From an uncultured Clostridia bacterium (GTDB lineage: Bacteria; Bacillota; Clostridia; Christensenellales; Borkfalkiaceae): a stretch of 64,000 nucleotides of DNA. The notes under the pieces are model-generated. The model did not search any database. It saw only the letters and a program-made list of their open reading frames with translations, and was not told the origin of the DNA. The stretch lies in the NCBI GenBank assembly GCA_930990665.1, contig CAKNQN010000001.1:1-64000 (forward strand), written 5' to 3'. Shown here piece after piece: positions 42,372 to 51,330 of this stretch (within the stretch, counting starts at the first letter, position 1; the number at the start of each line of letters is the position of its first letter). The translations under genes and the position numbers were made by a program.

Positions 42372-44183
42372 ATGATCAAGACATTGGCGAAAAGTATTCG
42401 CGAGTACAAAAAACCGTCTATACTTTCTCCGATCTTCGTATCCATCGAAGTGATCCTCGAATGTCTTATGCCGCTGGTGATCATGGAATTTATAGCCAGG
42501 ATCAGTCCTACGGGTGCGGCGTCGACGGAAGGGGTACGCATGGATACCATCCTCATTTACGGCGGGATTCTGATCGCCATGGCGCTTTTCTCGCTGGCGA
42601 CGGGTATGCTTTCCGGCCGGTTTGCCGCGCGAGCCAGTGCCGGTTTTGCGAAGAACCTGCGTAAGGACATGTATTACGCGATCCAGGATTATTCCTTCGC
42701 GAACATCGATCGTTTTTCGACGTCTTCGCTCGTCACGAGGCAGACGACGGACGTGACAAACGTGCAGATGGCGTATATGATGATCATCCGTGTCGCGATC
42801 CGCTGCCCGCTGATGCTCATCTTTTCGCTCGCGATGGCGTTCACGGTCAACGTGACCATATCATGGATCTTTGTGGCGCTCGTGCCGGTTCTCGCGGCGG
42901 TGCTTGTCTTTGTCATCTTCAAGACGCACCCCATTTTCGAGCGGGTGTTCCACAAATATGATAACATGAACCGTTCCGTGCGGGAGGATATCAAGGGTAT
43001 CCGCGTCGTCAAATCATTTGTCCGCGAAGATTTCGAAAAGGAAAAGTTTGAAACGGCTTCGGAAGACGTGCGCAAAGACTTTACGCTTGCCGAGCGCATC
43101 ATGGCCATCAACGGACCGGTGATGCAGTTCTGCATCTGGCTGTCCTTCCTGCTCATCTTCCTGTTGGCGGCTCTGCTCACGCACAGCCATCTGGAAGCGG
43201 GCATGGCGCCCGGTGACGCCGTGGTCGGCGAGGAGCAGCTTACCGTGCTGATCATGTACGCATCGCAGATCCTTTCCGCGGTCATGCAGCTGTCCATGGT
43301 CATCGTCATGATCATCATCGCGCGTACATCGGGCGAACGTATCTGCGCCGTTCTCAACGAAAAGAGCAACATCGTATCTCCCGAAAATGCCGTCAAAGAG
43401 GTCAAGGACGGAGACGTGGTCTTCGACAACGTCAGCTTCAAATATTCTTCCACGGCGGAGAAATTTGCGCTTTCGGGCGTCAATCTTCACATCCGTTCGG
43501 GTCAGACGATCGGTATTCTCGGCGGTACCGGTTCTTCCAAGTCCACGCTCGTCAACCTCATACCGCGCCTGTACGATGCGACGGAGGGCGCCGTATATGT
43601 GGGGGGCGTGAACGTGAAGGACTACGATCTGGAGACCCTCCGCAACAAGGTGGCCATGGTGTTGCAGAAGAACGTGCTGTTCTCGGGCACCATCAAGGAG
43701 AACCTGCGTTGGGGCAAGGAGGACGCCACCGACGACGAGATAAGGCATGTCTGCCGCCTCGCGTGCGCGGACGATTTCATCCAGGCATTCCCCGACAAAT
43801 ACGATACATACATCGAGCAGGGCGGCACCAACGTATCGGGCGGGCAGAAACAGCGCCTTTGCATCGCGCGTGCCCTTCTGAAGGATCCGAAAGTGCTCAT
43901 CCTCGACGACTCCACGAGCGCCGTCGACACGAAGACGGACGCCATGATCCGCCGTTCTTTCCGCGAGCAGATCCCCAACGTGACTAAGATCATCATCGCG
44001 CAGCGCGTTTCCTCCGTGCAGGAAGCAGATCAGATCATCGTGATGGACGGCGGAAAGATCAACGCCATCGGCACGCATGAAGAGCTGCTCGCTTCCAATC
44101 CTATCTACCAGGAAGTTTACTATTCGCAGAACAAGATCGGAAATCCGTCTGCCGCTGCGGAAGGAGGTGAGTCGCATGAGTAA
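42372..44183 (+). CDS. ABC exporter half-transporter with degenerate catalytic site
   Basis: A 603-residue fusion of a six-helix membrane domain (residues ~1-330) and an ATPase. Walker A reads 'GGTGSSKST' (Ser in place of the last Gly), the signature is 'NVSGGQKQR', and Walker B 'VLILDDSTSAVD' has Asp instead of the catalytic Glu. Such a degenerate half is typical of heterodimeric multidrug exporters of the LmrCD/BmrCD kind. ATG 42372 has AAGGAG. It overlaps the partner gene by eight bases. The MarR gene upstream makes drug-induced expression likely. Confidence 0.93.
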   Translation: MIKTLAKSIREYKKPSILSPIFVSIEVILECLMPLVIMEFIARISPTGAASTEGVRMDTILIYGGILIAMALFSLATGMLSGRFAARASAGFAKNLRKDMYYAIQDYSFANIDRFSTSSLVTRQTTDVTNVQMAYMMIIRVAIRCPLMLIFSLAMAFTVNVTISWIFVALVPVLAAVLVFVIFKTHPIFERVFHKYDNMNRSVREDIKGIRVVKSFVREDFEKEKFETASEDVRKDFTLAERIMAINGPVMQFCIWLSFLLIFLLAALLTHSHLEAGMAPGDAVVGEEQLTVLIMYASQILSAVMQLSMVIVMIIIARTSGERICAVLNEKSNIVSPENAVKEVKDGDVVFDNVSFKYSSTAEKFALSGVNLHIRSGQTIGILGGTGSSKSTLVNLIPRLYDATEGAVYVGGVNVKDYDLETLRNKVAMVLQKNVLFSGTIKENLRWGKEDATDDEIRHVCRLACADDFIQAFPDKYDTYIEQGGTNVSGGQKQRLCIARALLKDPKVLILDDSTSAVDTKTDAMIRRSFREQIPNVTKIIIAQRVSSVQEADQIIVMDGGKINAIGTHEELLASNPIYQEVYYSQNKIGNPSAAAEGGESHE

Positions 44184-46134
44184 AAATGCCGTGCCGGCAA
44201 GGCCCAAGGTCCACAGTTTCAAACTTCTGGGCAGGCTTTTGTCCTATCTGTTCCACTATTACAAGGGCAGGCTGATCGCCGTGTTTATCTGCATCGCCAT
44301 AACGGCGGCCGCGGGTATCAGCTCGTCGGTATTTCTCACGCTGGTGATCGACAAGGTGATCACCCCGCTCACGCCCGTATGGGATGCGACCAATCAGGTC
44401 TGGCAGGACGCGCCTGCGACCTGGGCGGAAGTGAGCGGCCCGCTCTTTTACATCATCGGCGGGATGGGACTGATGTACGTGATCGCGCTGGGAGCTTCCT
44501 TCTTTTATAACCAGACGATGGCCGTCGTGACGCAGGGATTTCTGCGCCATGTCCGCGACGATATGTTCTCGCGCATGCAGTCTCTGCCCATCCGTTACTT
44601 CGATACGCACACCCACGGCGACATCATGTCCGTCTATACCAACGACACCGATGCGCTCCGCCAGCTCATTTCCATGAGCATCCCGCAGGTCTTCTATTCC
44701 TGCATCGCGGCGATCACTCTCTTTGTCATCATGCTCACATACAGTTTGTGGCTGATGTTTGTCGTGTTTGCGGGCGTCGCGATCATGGCATTGGTCGCCA
44801 AGTTCGTCGGCAGCCGCAGCTCCCGTTACTTTGTCCGCCAGCAGGAGGTCATCGGCAAGACGGAAGGCTACATCGAAGAGATGATGGGCGGCCAGAAGGT
44901 CATCAAGGTATTCTGCCACGAGCAGCGCGCCAAAGAGGACTTCGACAAGATCAACGAAGACCTTTGCGACGCTTCGGATAAAGCGAACGCATACGGCAAC
45001 ATTCTCATGCCGGCGGTCATGAACATCGGGCATTTTGCCTTTGTGCTCGTCGCCATCGTGGCGGGGCTTCTCGTCCTGTTCGACGTGCAGAACCTCTCCG
45101 TGATGGGCTGGAGCGCATTCACGGGCGCGATCATCGCATCCTTCCTCAACATGTCCCGCCAGTTCTCTCTGAACATCGGGCAGGTGTCCATGCAGATCAA
45201 CTCGGTTGTCATGGGCCTTGCGGGCGCCGGGCGTATCTTTGAGCTTCTCGACGAAAAGCCGGAAGAGGACGACGGATACGTCACCCTTGTCAACGCCAAC
45301 ATCGCCGAGGACGGCACCATCACCGAGAGCAAGGAGCGTACGAGCAAGTGGGCGTGGCGTCACCCGCACCAGGCGGACGGCACGATCACATATACCGAGC
45401 TCAAAGGGGATATCCGCCTGTTCGATGTGGACTTCGGCTATGATCCCAACAAGATCGTATTGCACAACGTGAGCATCTACGCCAAACCGGGGCAGAAGAT
45501 CGCCTTTGTCGGAGCCACGGGCGCCGGCAAGACGACGATCACCAACCTTCTGAACCGTTTCTACGACATTGCCGACGGCAAGATCCGTTACGACGGGATC
45601 AACATCAACAAGATCAAAAAGGCGGATCTGCGCCGTTCGATGGGCATCGTCCTGCAGGATACGAACCTGTTTACCGGCACGATCATGGAAAACATCCGCT
45701 ACGGCAAACTGGACGCGACGGACGAGGAGTGCATCGAGGCGGCAAAACTTGCGAACGCGCACGACTTTATCACCCGCCTTCCCGAAGGTTATAACACCGT
45801 ACTGCGGCACGAGGCTTCCAACCTTTCGCAGGGCCAGCGTCAGCTGATCTCCATCGCGCGCGCCGCGGTCGCCGATCCGCCCGTCATGATCCTGGACGAA
45901 GCGACGTCCTCCATCGATACCCGTACCGAAGCATTGGTGCAGAAGGGGATGGACGCGCTCATGAAGGGCAGGACGGTATTCGTCATCGCGCACAGGCTTT
46001 CCACCATCCAGAACTCGGATGCGATCATGGTCCTTGACCACGGCCGCATCATCGAGCGCGGTTCGCACGAACAGCTCATCGCGCAGAAGGGCGTCTATTA
46101 CCAGCTGTATACGGGCGCATTCGAACTGGAATGA
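44176..46134 (+). CDS. ABC exporter half-transporter with consensus catalytic site
   Basis: The 652-residue partner of the previous protein. It has a longer N-terminus, six membrane helices, an acidic insertion before the ATPase (about residues 355-420), Walker A 'GATGAGKTT', signature 'NLSQGQRQL' and Walker B 'VMILDEATSSID' with the catalytic Glu. Pairing one consensus and one degenerate half is the known layout of LmrD/BmrD-type exporters. ATG 44176 follows GGAGGTG and lies inside the end of the first gene. Confidence 0.94.
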   Translation: MSKNAVPARPKVHSFKLLGRLLSYLFHYYKGRLIAVFICIAITAAAGISSSVFLTLVIDKVITPLTPVWDATNQVWQDAPATWAEVSGPLFYIIGGMGLMYVIALGASFFYNQTMAVVTQGFLRHVRDDMFSRMQSLPIRYFDTHTHGDIMSVYTNDTDALRQLISMSIPQVFYSCIAAITLFVIMLTYSLWLMFVVFAGVAIMALVAKFVGSRSSRYFVRQQEVIGKTEGYIEEMMGGQKVIKVFCHEQRAKEDFDKINEDLCDASDKANAYGNILMPAVMNIGHFAFVLVAIVAGLLVLFDVQNLSVMGWSAFTGAIIASFLNMSRQFSLNIGQVSMQINSVVMGLAGAGRIFELLDEKPEEDDGYVTLVNANIAEDGTITESKERTSKWAWRHPHQADGTITYTELKGDIRLFDVDFGYDPNKIVLHNVSIYAKPGQKIAFVGATGAGKTTITNLLNRFYDIADGKIRYDGININKIKKADLRRSMGIVLQDTNLFTGTIMENIRYGKLDATDEECIEAAKLANAHDFITRLPEGYNTVLRHEASNLSQGQRQLISIARAAVADPPVMILDEATSSIDTRTEALVQKGMDALMKGRTVFVIAHRLSTIQNSDAIMVLDHGRIIERGSHEQLIAQKGVYYQLYTGAFELE

Positions 46135-46152
46135 TTTCGCGGCTTTGTCCGC

Positions 46153-46195
46153 AAAAGCAGGGGCTTCGCCGGAAGGCGGGGCCCCTGCTTTCAGC
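46153..46195 (+). terminator. Terminator of the marR-ABC operon
   Basis: AAAAGCAGGGGC pairs with GCCCCTGCTTT across a ~14-base loop (46153-46191). Confidence 0.7.
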
Positions 46196-46252
46196 TGTAC
46201 CCGGGAAAAGCGGGAAAATTTCCGCAAACCGTTTTTTGCGCGGTTTATGCCT

Positions 46253-46281
46253 TTGACAAAAAACTTTTGCGGGAATATAAT
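46253..46281 (+). promoter_or_regulatory. Promoter of the NifX-like/ZIP/Crp genes
   Basis: TTGACA (46253-46258), 17-base spacer, TATAAT (46276-46281). Confidence 0.85.
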
Positions 46282-46342
46282 TATTCTGTCGGGAAGGGGT
46301 ACCTGAGCCCGCCCGCAATAAAAGTTTATGGGAGATGAAAGC

Positions 46343-46774
46343 ATGAAGATCGCTGTCACGTATGAAGACGGAAAAATTTATCAGCATTTCGGCCACTGCG
46401 AAGCGTTCAAGCTATACACGGCGGAAGGGGGCAAGGTGGTATCGTCGGAGGTCGCAGAGACGAACGGTACGGGCCACGGCGCCCTGGCCGGGTTCTTGCG
46501 GGAACGCGGCGTCGATGCGCTCATCTGCGGCGGCATCGGCGGCGGTGCGGTGGCTGCGCTTTCGGCGGCGGGCATTGCCTTGTATGCGGGTGCGGAAGGG
46601 GATGCCGACGCGGCGGTCGGAGCACTGCTCGCGGGCGAACTGCGCCCGAATTCTGCCGCCAACTGCGACCACCACGGCCACGATGAAGGGCACGGCTGCG
46701 GCAGTCACGGACATGATTGCGGCGGACATGAAGATCATTGCGGCGGCCACGGACACGGCTGCGGCAGCCGCTGA
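46343..46774 (+). CDS. NifX/NafY-like (dinitrogenase cofactor family) protein with His/Cys-rich metal tail
   Basis: A 143-residue protein. Residues ~1-100 follow the dinitrogenase iron-molybdenum cofactor-binding fold ('YQHFGHCEAFKLY', 'LICGGIGGGAVAAL', 'GIALYAGAEGDADAAV'). The last ~35 residues alternate His, Gly, Cys and Asp ('CDHHGHDEGHGCGSHGHDCGG'), a strong metal-binding tail. No nif genes are near, so a metallochaperone or metal-cluster carrier role is more likely than nitrogen fixation. ATG 46343 is preferred over 46328. It precedes a ZIP metal transporter, which supports a metal function. Confidence 0.85.
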   Translation: MKIAVTYEDGKIYQHFGHCEAFKLYTAEGGKVVSSEVAETNGTGHGALAGFLRERGVDALICGGIGGGAVAALSAAGIALYAGAEGDADAAVGALLAGELRPNSAANCDHHGHDEGHGCGSHGHDCGGHEDHCGGHGHGCGSR

Positions 46775-46858
46775 AAGGAACTTGAAAAGACGCGAAGGAT
46801 GCCCTGCGCGCGTTGTTTGAAAGCGGCGCGGTGGCGGCAGAGCGGATAGGGAGGGAGT

Positions 46859-47650
46859 ATGTTGGGAAAGGAGTTGCTTTTTGCTCTCATCGGCACGGGA
46901 GCGACCTGCCTTGCCACCGTATTGGGGGCGGCGACCGTCTTTTTTTTCCGAAAAGACATGTCGCAGAAGGCGCAGCAGATCTTTTTGGGGTTTGCGGCGG
47001 GCGTGATGATGGCGGCGGCGGTCTTTTCGCTCCTGCTGCCGGCGATGGAACAGCTCGAATCGGAAGGGAAGAACGTCGTCTGGCCGGCGGCGGGCGGCTT
47101 TGCGCTCGGCGCGCTTTTTCTTCTGCTCTTCGACCGCATTCTTCCCCACCTGCACATCGGCAGTGAAACGCCCGAAGGGGTGCCCGTGCATTGGAAGAAG
47201 ACGACGATGCTCGTCTTTGCGGTCACCCTGCACAACATTCCCGAGGGGATGGCGGTGGGACTGGCGTTTGCGGGCGCGGCGCTCGGCGGCTCGGGCGCGC
47301 TCTGGCCGGCGGTGGCGCTGGCGGTGGGCATGGGCCTGCAGAATTTTCCCGAGGGGGCGGCGGTCTCTCTGCCCCTGCGCAGCGGCGGCGTGGGGCGGGG
47401 GAAGGCATTCCTCTGCGGCGCGGCATCGGGCGTGGCCGAGCCGGTCTTCGGCATTCTCGCGGTGTTGATCGCGGGCGCCGTTTCCGGGCTCATGCCCTGG
47501 GCGCTTTCTTTTGCGGCGGGCGCGATGATCTATGTCGTCGTCGAGGAGCTCATTCCCGAAGCGCACCTGGGCGAACATTCGCACATCGGCACGGCGAGCG
47601 TGCTGATCGGTTTTTTCGTGATGATGATTCTCGACATCGCGATCGGATAA
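46859..47650 (+). CDS. ZIP family divalent metal transporter
   Basis: A 263-residue membrane protein with eight hydrophobic segments. The binuclear metal site of ZIP proteins is visible as 'HNIPEG' (segment 4) and 'QNFPEG' (segment 5, with Gln in place of His, as in GufA-type ZIPs), plus 'EELIPEAH' near the end. It should import zinc, iron or related ions. GGAGGGAG precedes ATG 46859. The Crp/Fnr gene follows nine bases after the stop. Confidence 0.92.
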   Translation: MLGKELLFALIGTGATCLATVLGAATVFFFRKDMSQKAQQIFLGFAAGVMMAAAVFSLLLPAMEQLESEGKNVVWPAAGGFALGALFLLLFDRILPHLHIGSETPEGVPVHWKKTTMLVFAVTLHNIPEGMAVGLAFAGAALGGSGALWPAVALAVGMGLQNFPEGAAVSLPLRSGGVGRGKAFLCGAASGVAEPVFGILAVLIAGAVSGLMPWALSFAAGAMIYVVVEELIPEAHLGEHSHIGTASVLIGFFVMMILDIAIG

Positions 47651-47659
47651 GGTGGTTGT

Positions 47660-48310
47660 ATGGACGGACTGGAAAAATTCCCATTTTACAAAGATCTGAC
47701 GCAGGAAGAGAAGGATTCCTGTGCGGGCTGCGTGCGCACCCGTTCTTTTCGGCGGGGGGAGGCAGTGCATCGCGGCGACTGTACGGGGCTGATCTATGTG
47801 CAGAGCGGCAGGCTGCGCGTCTATACCCTTTCGGAAGAGGGGCGCGAATTCACCCTGTACCGTCTGGTCGCGGGGGATGTATGCCTGCTGAGCGCCTCGT
47901 GCGCCCTGCAAAACATTCAGTTTGACGTATTCATTGCGGCGGAAACGGACAGCGTCCTGCTGATTTTGCCCTCCGCCGAATACGGCAGGCTCGCCTCCCG
48001 CTCGCTCGCCGTTTCGAACTACACGAACGGCCTGATGGCGGAACGCTTTTCGCGGGCGATGTGGGTGCTCGGCGAGGTCATCGGAAAAAAATTCGGAGCA
48101 AGGCTTGCTTCTCTTTTGCTTCGCGAATCGGAATTTGCCGGCAGCAGCGAGCTTCGCCTCACGCACGAACAACTGGCGGCGCACCTCGGCTGCGTGCGCG
48201 AAGCGGTCTCCCGCACGCTCAAATATTTTGAGGAAGAGGGATACGTCTCCCTTTCGCGCGGCGGGATCCGCATCACGGATGCGCCCGCTCTCTCCGCTCT
48301 GGCCGACTGA
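47660..48310 (+). CDS. Crp/Fnr family transcriptional regulator
   Basis: A 216-residue regulator with an N-terminal cyclic-nucleotide-like beta roll (residues ~15-125, 'SGRLRVYTLSEEGREFTLYRLVAGDVCLLSASC') and a C-terminal helix-turn-helix ('LTHEQLAAHLGCVREAVSRTLKYFEEEGYV'). The roll carries several cysteines (residues ~21-25, 54 and 76-81), so redox or metal sensing is possible, but the classical Fnr iron-sulfur pattern is not seen. It lies in the metal/redox block and its likely target is the thioredoxin-rhodanese operon that follows, whose leader has a GTAAC palindrome. Confidence 0.9.
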   Translation: MDGLEKFPFYKDLTQEEKDSCAGCVRTRSFRRGEAVHRGDCTGLIYVQSGRLRVYTLSEEGREFTLYRLVAGDVCLLSASCALQNIQFDVFIAAETDSVLLILPSAEYGRLASRSLAVSNYTNGLMAERFSRAMWVLGEVIGKKFGARLASLLLRESEFAGSSELRLTHEQLAAHLGCVREAVSRTLKYFEEEGYVSLSRGGIRITDAPALSALAD

Positions 48311-48415
48311 TCCGCGGTTGCTACGGCTGCACGGCCGCAGTCATATTTGGCGCGGATTTCGTGCCTGGTTTATAAACTTGCGCAGGGGCTTGCTCATATC
48401 GCGTCCGCAAGCAGA

Positions 48416-48610
48416 TTGTCCCGCACAGCCGCTTGTTCACGTCGCGCCTGGCCTATTGCTCCGCGGGCCGCATTGTTTTGCCCCACGCGCCCGATCACGC
48501 ACGCCGCGCGCATTATCCTTGTCCCGCACAGCCGCTTGTTCACGTCGCGCCTGGCCTATTGCTCCGCGGGCCGCATTGTTTTGCCCGGCGCGCCCGATCA
48601 CGCACGCCGC
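48416..48610 (+). repeat. Direct repeat of ~92 bp with 103-bp period
   Basis: 48416-48507 and 48519-48610 are almost identical; they differ at the CCCAC/CCGGC position near 48481-48485/48584-48588. No gene with a start site lies in 48311-48756. Confidence 0.9.
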
Positions 48611-48686
48611 TCTGTGCGCGACATTGTGCGAAGCGGCGGGCAGAGCAAAAAAATTCTGAAAAATTTTTTAAGAAAAGCCCTTTTCT

Positions 48687-48727
48687 GTAACAATGTTACG
48701 GAAAATTTTCTGAAAACCGGTTATAAT
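48687..48727 (+). promoter_or_regulatory. Promoter of trxA with a Crp/Fnr-like palindrome
   Basis: A perfect palindrome GTAAC-aat-GTTAC (48687-48699) lies 22 bases upstream of the -10 box TATAAT (48722-48727). It covers the -35 position, where no good -35 hexamer is seen, so the promoter may need an activator. Confidence 0.6.
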
Positions 48728-48756
48728 ATCCTCAAAAAGAAAGGAGGGACCGGAAA

Positions 48757-49059
48757 ATGGTCAAGGTTATAACAGGTAACAATTTTCAGAGCGAAGTACT
48801 GGAGCACAAGGGTACGGTGCTGTTGGATTTCTGGGCGAGCTGGTGCGGCCCTTGCCGCGCGATGTCGCCGGTCGTCGAAAAGCTTTCGGAAGAGCATCCC
48901 GAAGTTCTTTTCGGCAAAGTGAACGTAGATGAGGAGACGGAGCTTGCCGCCAAATTCGGCATTTTCTCCATTCCTACCTTCATCGTCGTCAAAGACGGCA
49001 AAGTGCAGGCACAGACGGCGGGCGCCCGCCCGAAAGAGGCGTTGGAGGCGCTGCTGTGA
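48757..49059 (+). CDS. trxA: Thioredoxin
   Basis: A 100-residue thiol-disulfide carrier with the active site 'WCGPC' at residues 29-33, the cis-proline 'FSIPTF' and 'KDGKV'. AAAGGAGGG precedes ATG 48757. The stop overlaps the start of the rhodanese gene (TGATG). Placed in front of a rhodanese and a CoA-disulfide reductase, it probably reduces persulfides or disulfides produced by those enzymes. Confidence 0.95.
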   Translation: MVKVITGNNFQSEVLEHKGTVLLDFWASWCGPCRAMSPVVEKLSEEHPEVLFGKVNVDEETELAAKFGIFSIPTFIVVKDGKVQAQTAGARPKEALEALL

Positions 49060-49361
49060 TGCTGTCGCTTTTCAAAAGGCCCGATCTGAAAAAAGGCGCC
49101 GACCGCGCCAGGGAATGCGGGGGCGTGCTCGTCGATGTGCGCACCCCTTCCGAATACGCGGAGGGGCATCTTCCCGGAGCGGTAAACATACCGCTCGACC
49201 GGCTGGATTCCTCCGCGATCCCGGCGGGGAAGCTGTTTGTCTACTGTTACAGCGGCGCGCGCAGTGCGCGTGCGGTCAGTTATCTGAAAGGGAAGGGCAG
49301 AGATGCCGAAAATATCGGCGGCATAGCCGGGTACGGCGGGCCGGTCGAGAGAGGAGTATAA
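49059..49361 (+). CDS. Single-domain rhodanese (sulfurtransferase)
   Basis: A 100-residue rhodanese with 'LVDVRTPSEYAEGHLPGAVNIPLD' (CH2A-like motif) and the active-site loop 'VYCYSGARSARAV', where the Cys forms a persulfide. It moves sulfane sulfur to thiols. ATG 49059 overlaps the trxA stop, and the reductase gene starts five bases after its own stop, so all three make one translation-coupled unit. Confidence 0.9.
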   Translation: MLSLFKRPDLKKGADRARECGGVLVDVRTPSEYAEGHLPGAVNIPLDRLDSSAIPAGKLFVYCYSGARSARAVSYLKGKGRDAENIGGIAGYGGPVERGV

Positions 49362-49365
49362 AGAT

Positions 49366-51051
49366 ATGAAGATCGTCATCATCGGCGGAGTGGCGGGCGG
49401 CGCCACGGCGGCGGCGCGCCTGCGCCGCCTGAATGAAGAGGCGCAGATCGTCGTTCTGGAACGGGGCGGCTTCGTCTCGTATGCCAACTGCGGCCTGCCG
49501 TATTATCTGGGCGGCGTCATTTCCGACCGCAGAAAGCTCACATTGCAGACGCCGGAGAGCTTTCGCCGGCGCTTCAACGTGGACGTGCGCGTACACAGCG
49601 AGGCGGTGGAGATCCTCCGCACGCAAAAGCAGGTGCGCGTGCGCGACGTGAAAACGGGCAGAGAATATCTTGAAAAGTACGATAAGCTCGTCTATTCTCC
49701 CGGAGCGCGCGCGATCGTTCCGCCTTTTGTCGAGGGGAAAGAGCGCATCTTTACCCTCCGCACCGTCGAAGATACATACCGTCTCGACGATTTTCTGAAC
49801 AAAGGGGCGCGCAGCGTCATCGTCGCGGGCGGCGGTTTTATCGGCTTGGAAACGGCGGAAAACCTTGCGCGGCGCGGCCTTAGCGTCACCTTGGTCGAGC
49901 TTGCTGACCAGGTCATGGCGCCCTTGGATTACGACATGGCGTGCATACTCCGCGATCATCTCGCCGAAAAGGGGATCCGCCTTCTGCTCTCGCACAAGCT
50001 CACCTCTCTTCGCGAGCAGGGGGAGAAGGTCTTTGCGCAGTTCGAATCGGGCGAGAGGGCGGAAGCGGATATGGCATTGCTTGCCCTGGGCGTTCAGCCG
50101 GAAACGGGGCTTGCCGCCGCGGCAAAACTGGATCTCGGTGCCAAAGGCGGCGTCATCGTCGATGAGCATATGCGCACCTCCGACCCGGATATCTACGCGG
50201 TGGGGGATGCGGTCATTGTGCGCAACAGCGTAACGGGGAGCACGACTCTCGTTCCGCTGGCGGGCCCTGCCAACAAACAGGGCCGCATCGCGGCGGACAA
50301 CATCTGCGGCATTCCCTCCGTCTACAGGGGTGCGCAGGGGAGTTCCGTTCTGAAACTTTTCGATCTCACGGCCGCGAGCACCGGGCTGAATGAGCGCACC
50401 GCCGCGGCGGCCGGGCTGGATGCCGCCAGCGTCATCCTCTTTTCGCCCGATCATGCGACCTATTATCCCGGCGCAAAGAACATGACGCTGAAAGTGCTGT
50501 ATGAAAAGACGGACGGCCGCATCCTCGGCGCACAGGCGGTGGGGTTTGCGGGGGTGGAAAAGCGCATCGACGTACTTGCGACCGCCATTCGCGCCCGCAT
50601 GACGGCGCGCAATCTCACCGAACTCGATCTGTGTTATGCGCCGCCCTTCTCTTCGGCCAAAGATCCTGTCAACATGGCGGGGTATGTGATTGAAAACGTG
50701 CGCACGGGCATCGTAAAACAGCACACCTGGAAGGAGATCCCCGCCCTCGTGCAGAGTGCGGACGCCCTCCTGCTCGACGTGCAGACGCCCGAGGAATTTG
50801 CGGAGGCGCACATTCAGGGCGCGGTCAACATCCCCGTCGACGAGCTTCGTTCCCGCCTCGGGGAACTGGACAAGAGCAAGACTGTATATGTGAATTGTTA
50901 CAGCGGTCTGCGCAGCTACATCGCCTGCTGCATTCTTGCGGCGCACGGCTTCCGCTGTTCCAACCTTGCGGGCGGGATCCGCTTTTATGTCACCGTCTGC
51001 GGCGGAGGCTACGATGCGGCCTCCCGCTATCTCTGCGGCCAGAAAATTTAG
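49366..51051 (+). CDS. CoA-disulfide/persulfide reductase fused to a rhodanese domain
   Basis: A 561-residue FAD-dependent enzyme of the CoADR-RHD type. The N-terminus has the FAD motif 'IIGGVAGGATAAARLR' and the single active-site cysteine in 'SYANCGLPYY' (Cys 42). 'IVAGGGFIGLETAE' binds NAD(P)H and 'DIYAVGDAV' the FAD. The C-terminal ~100 residues are a rhodanese domain with active Cys in 'YVNCYSGLRS'. Relatives reduce CoA disulfide and CoA persulfide and can use polysulfide. With the free rhodanese and thioredoxin it forms a sulfane-sulfur handling operon. Confidence 0.92.
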   Translation: MKIVIIGGVAGGATAAARLRRLNEEAQIVVLERGGFVSYANCGLPYYLGGVISDRRKLTLQTPESFRRRFNVDVRVHSEAVEILRTQKQVRVRDVKTGREYLEKYDKLVYSPGARAIVPPFVEGKERIFTLRTVEDTYRLDDFLNKGARSVIVAGGGFIGLETAENLARRGLSVTLVELADQVMAPLDYDMACILRDHLAEKGIRLLLSHKLTSLREQGEKVFAQFESGERAEADMALLALGVQPETGLAAAAKLDLGAKGGVIVDEHMRTSDPDIYAVGDAVIVRNSVTGSTTLVPLAGPANKQGRIAADNICGIPSVYRGAQGSSVLKLFDLTAASTGLNERTAAAAGLDAASVILFSPDHATYYPGAKNMTLKVLYEKTDGRILGAQAVGFAGVEKRIDVLATAIRARMTARNLTELDLCYAPPFSSAKDPVNMAGYVIENVRTGIVKQHTWKEIPALVQSADALLLDVQTPEEFAEAHIQGAVNIPVDELRSRLGELDKSKTVYVNCYSGLRSYIACCILAAHGFRCSNLAGGIRFYVTVCGGGYDAASRYLCGQKI

Positions 51052-51155
51052 ACCGCCTGTTATGGACTGCCCGTATTCCGTCGAGCGGATTTTCGGGGGA
51101 GAGAGCCCGCATTTTAACTCTCGGCAATCGGAAAAACAGATGAGCAATGGATATA

Positions 51156-51186
51156 CTGCCCGCGCCTTTCGGCGCGGGCAGATTTG
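51156..51186 (+). terminator. Terminator behind the reductase operon
   Basis: CTGCCCGCGCC-tttc-GGCGCGGGCAG, followed by ATTTGTGTT. It lies ~100 bases after the stop. Confidence 0.75.
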
Positions 51187-51330
51187 TGTTAAAAGGGAAA
51201 AATGTAGCAAAAAATTGCATGACGTATAGTAAAAAATAGAACTTTTTCAAAATAAACCTTTTATTTGCTTGATTTTTTCTGAAAATGCGCATAATAGGCG
51301 TACAGAATAATTTTTATAGGAGCACACATT

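Noticed and set aside
44101..46359. 752-codon minus-strand open frame opposite the ABC exporter
   Set aside because: Shadow of a certain gene; no family features.
46343..46774. Nitrogen fixation gene nifX
   Set aside because: The fold fits, but no nif genes are in the window and the His/Cys tail points to metal handling.
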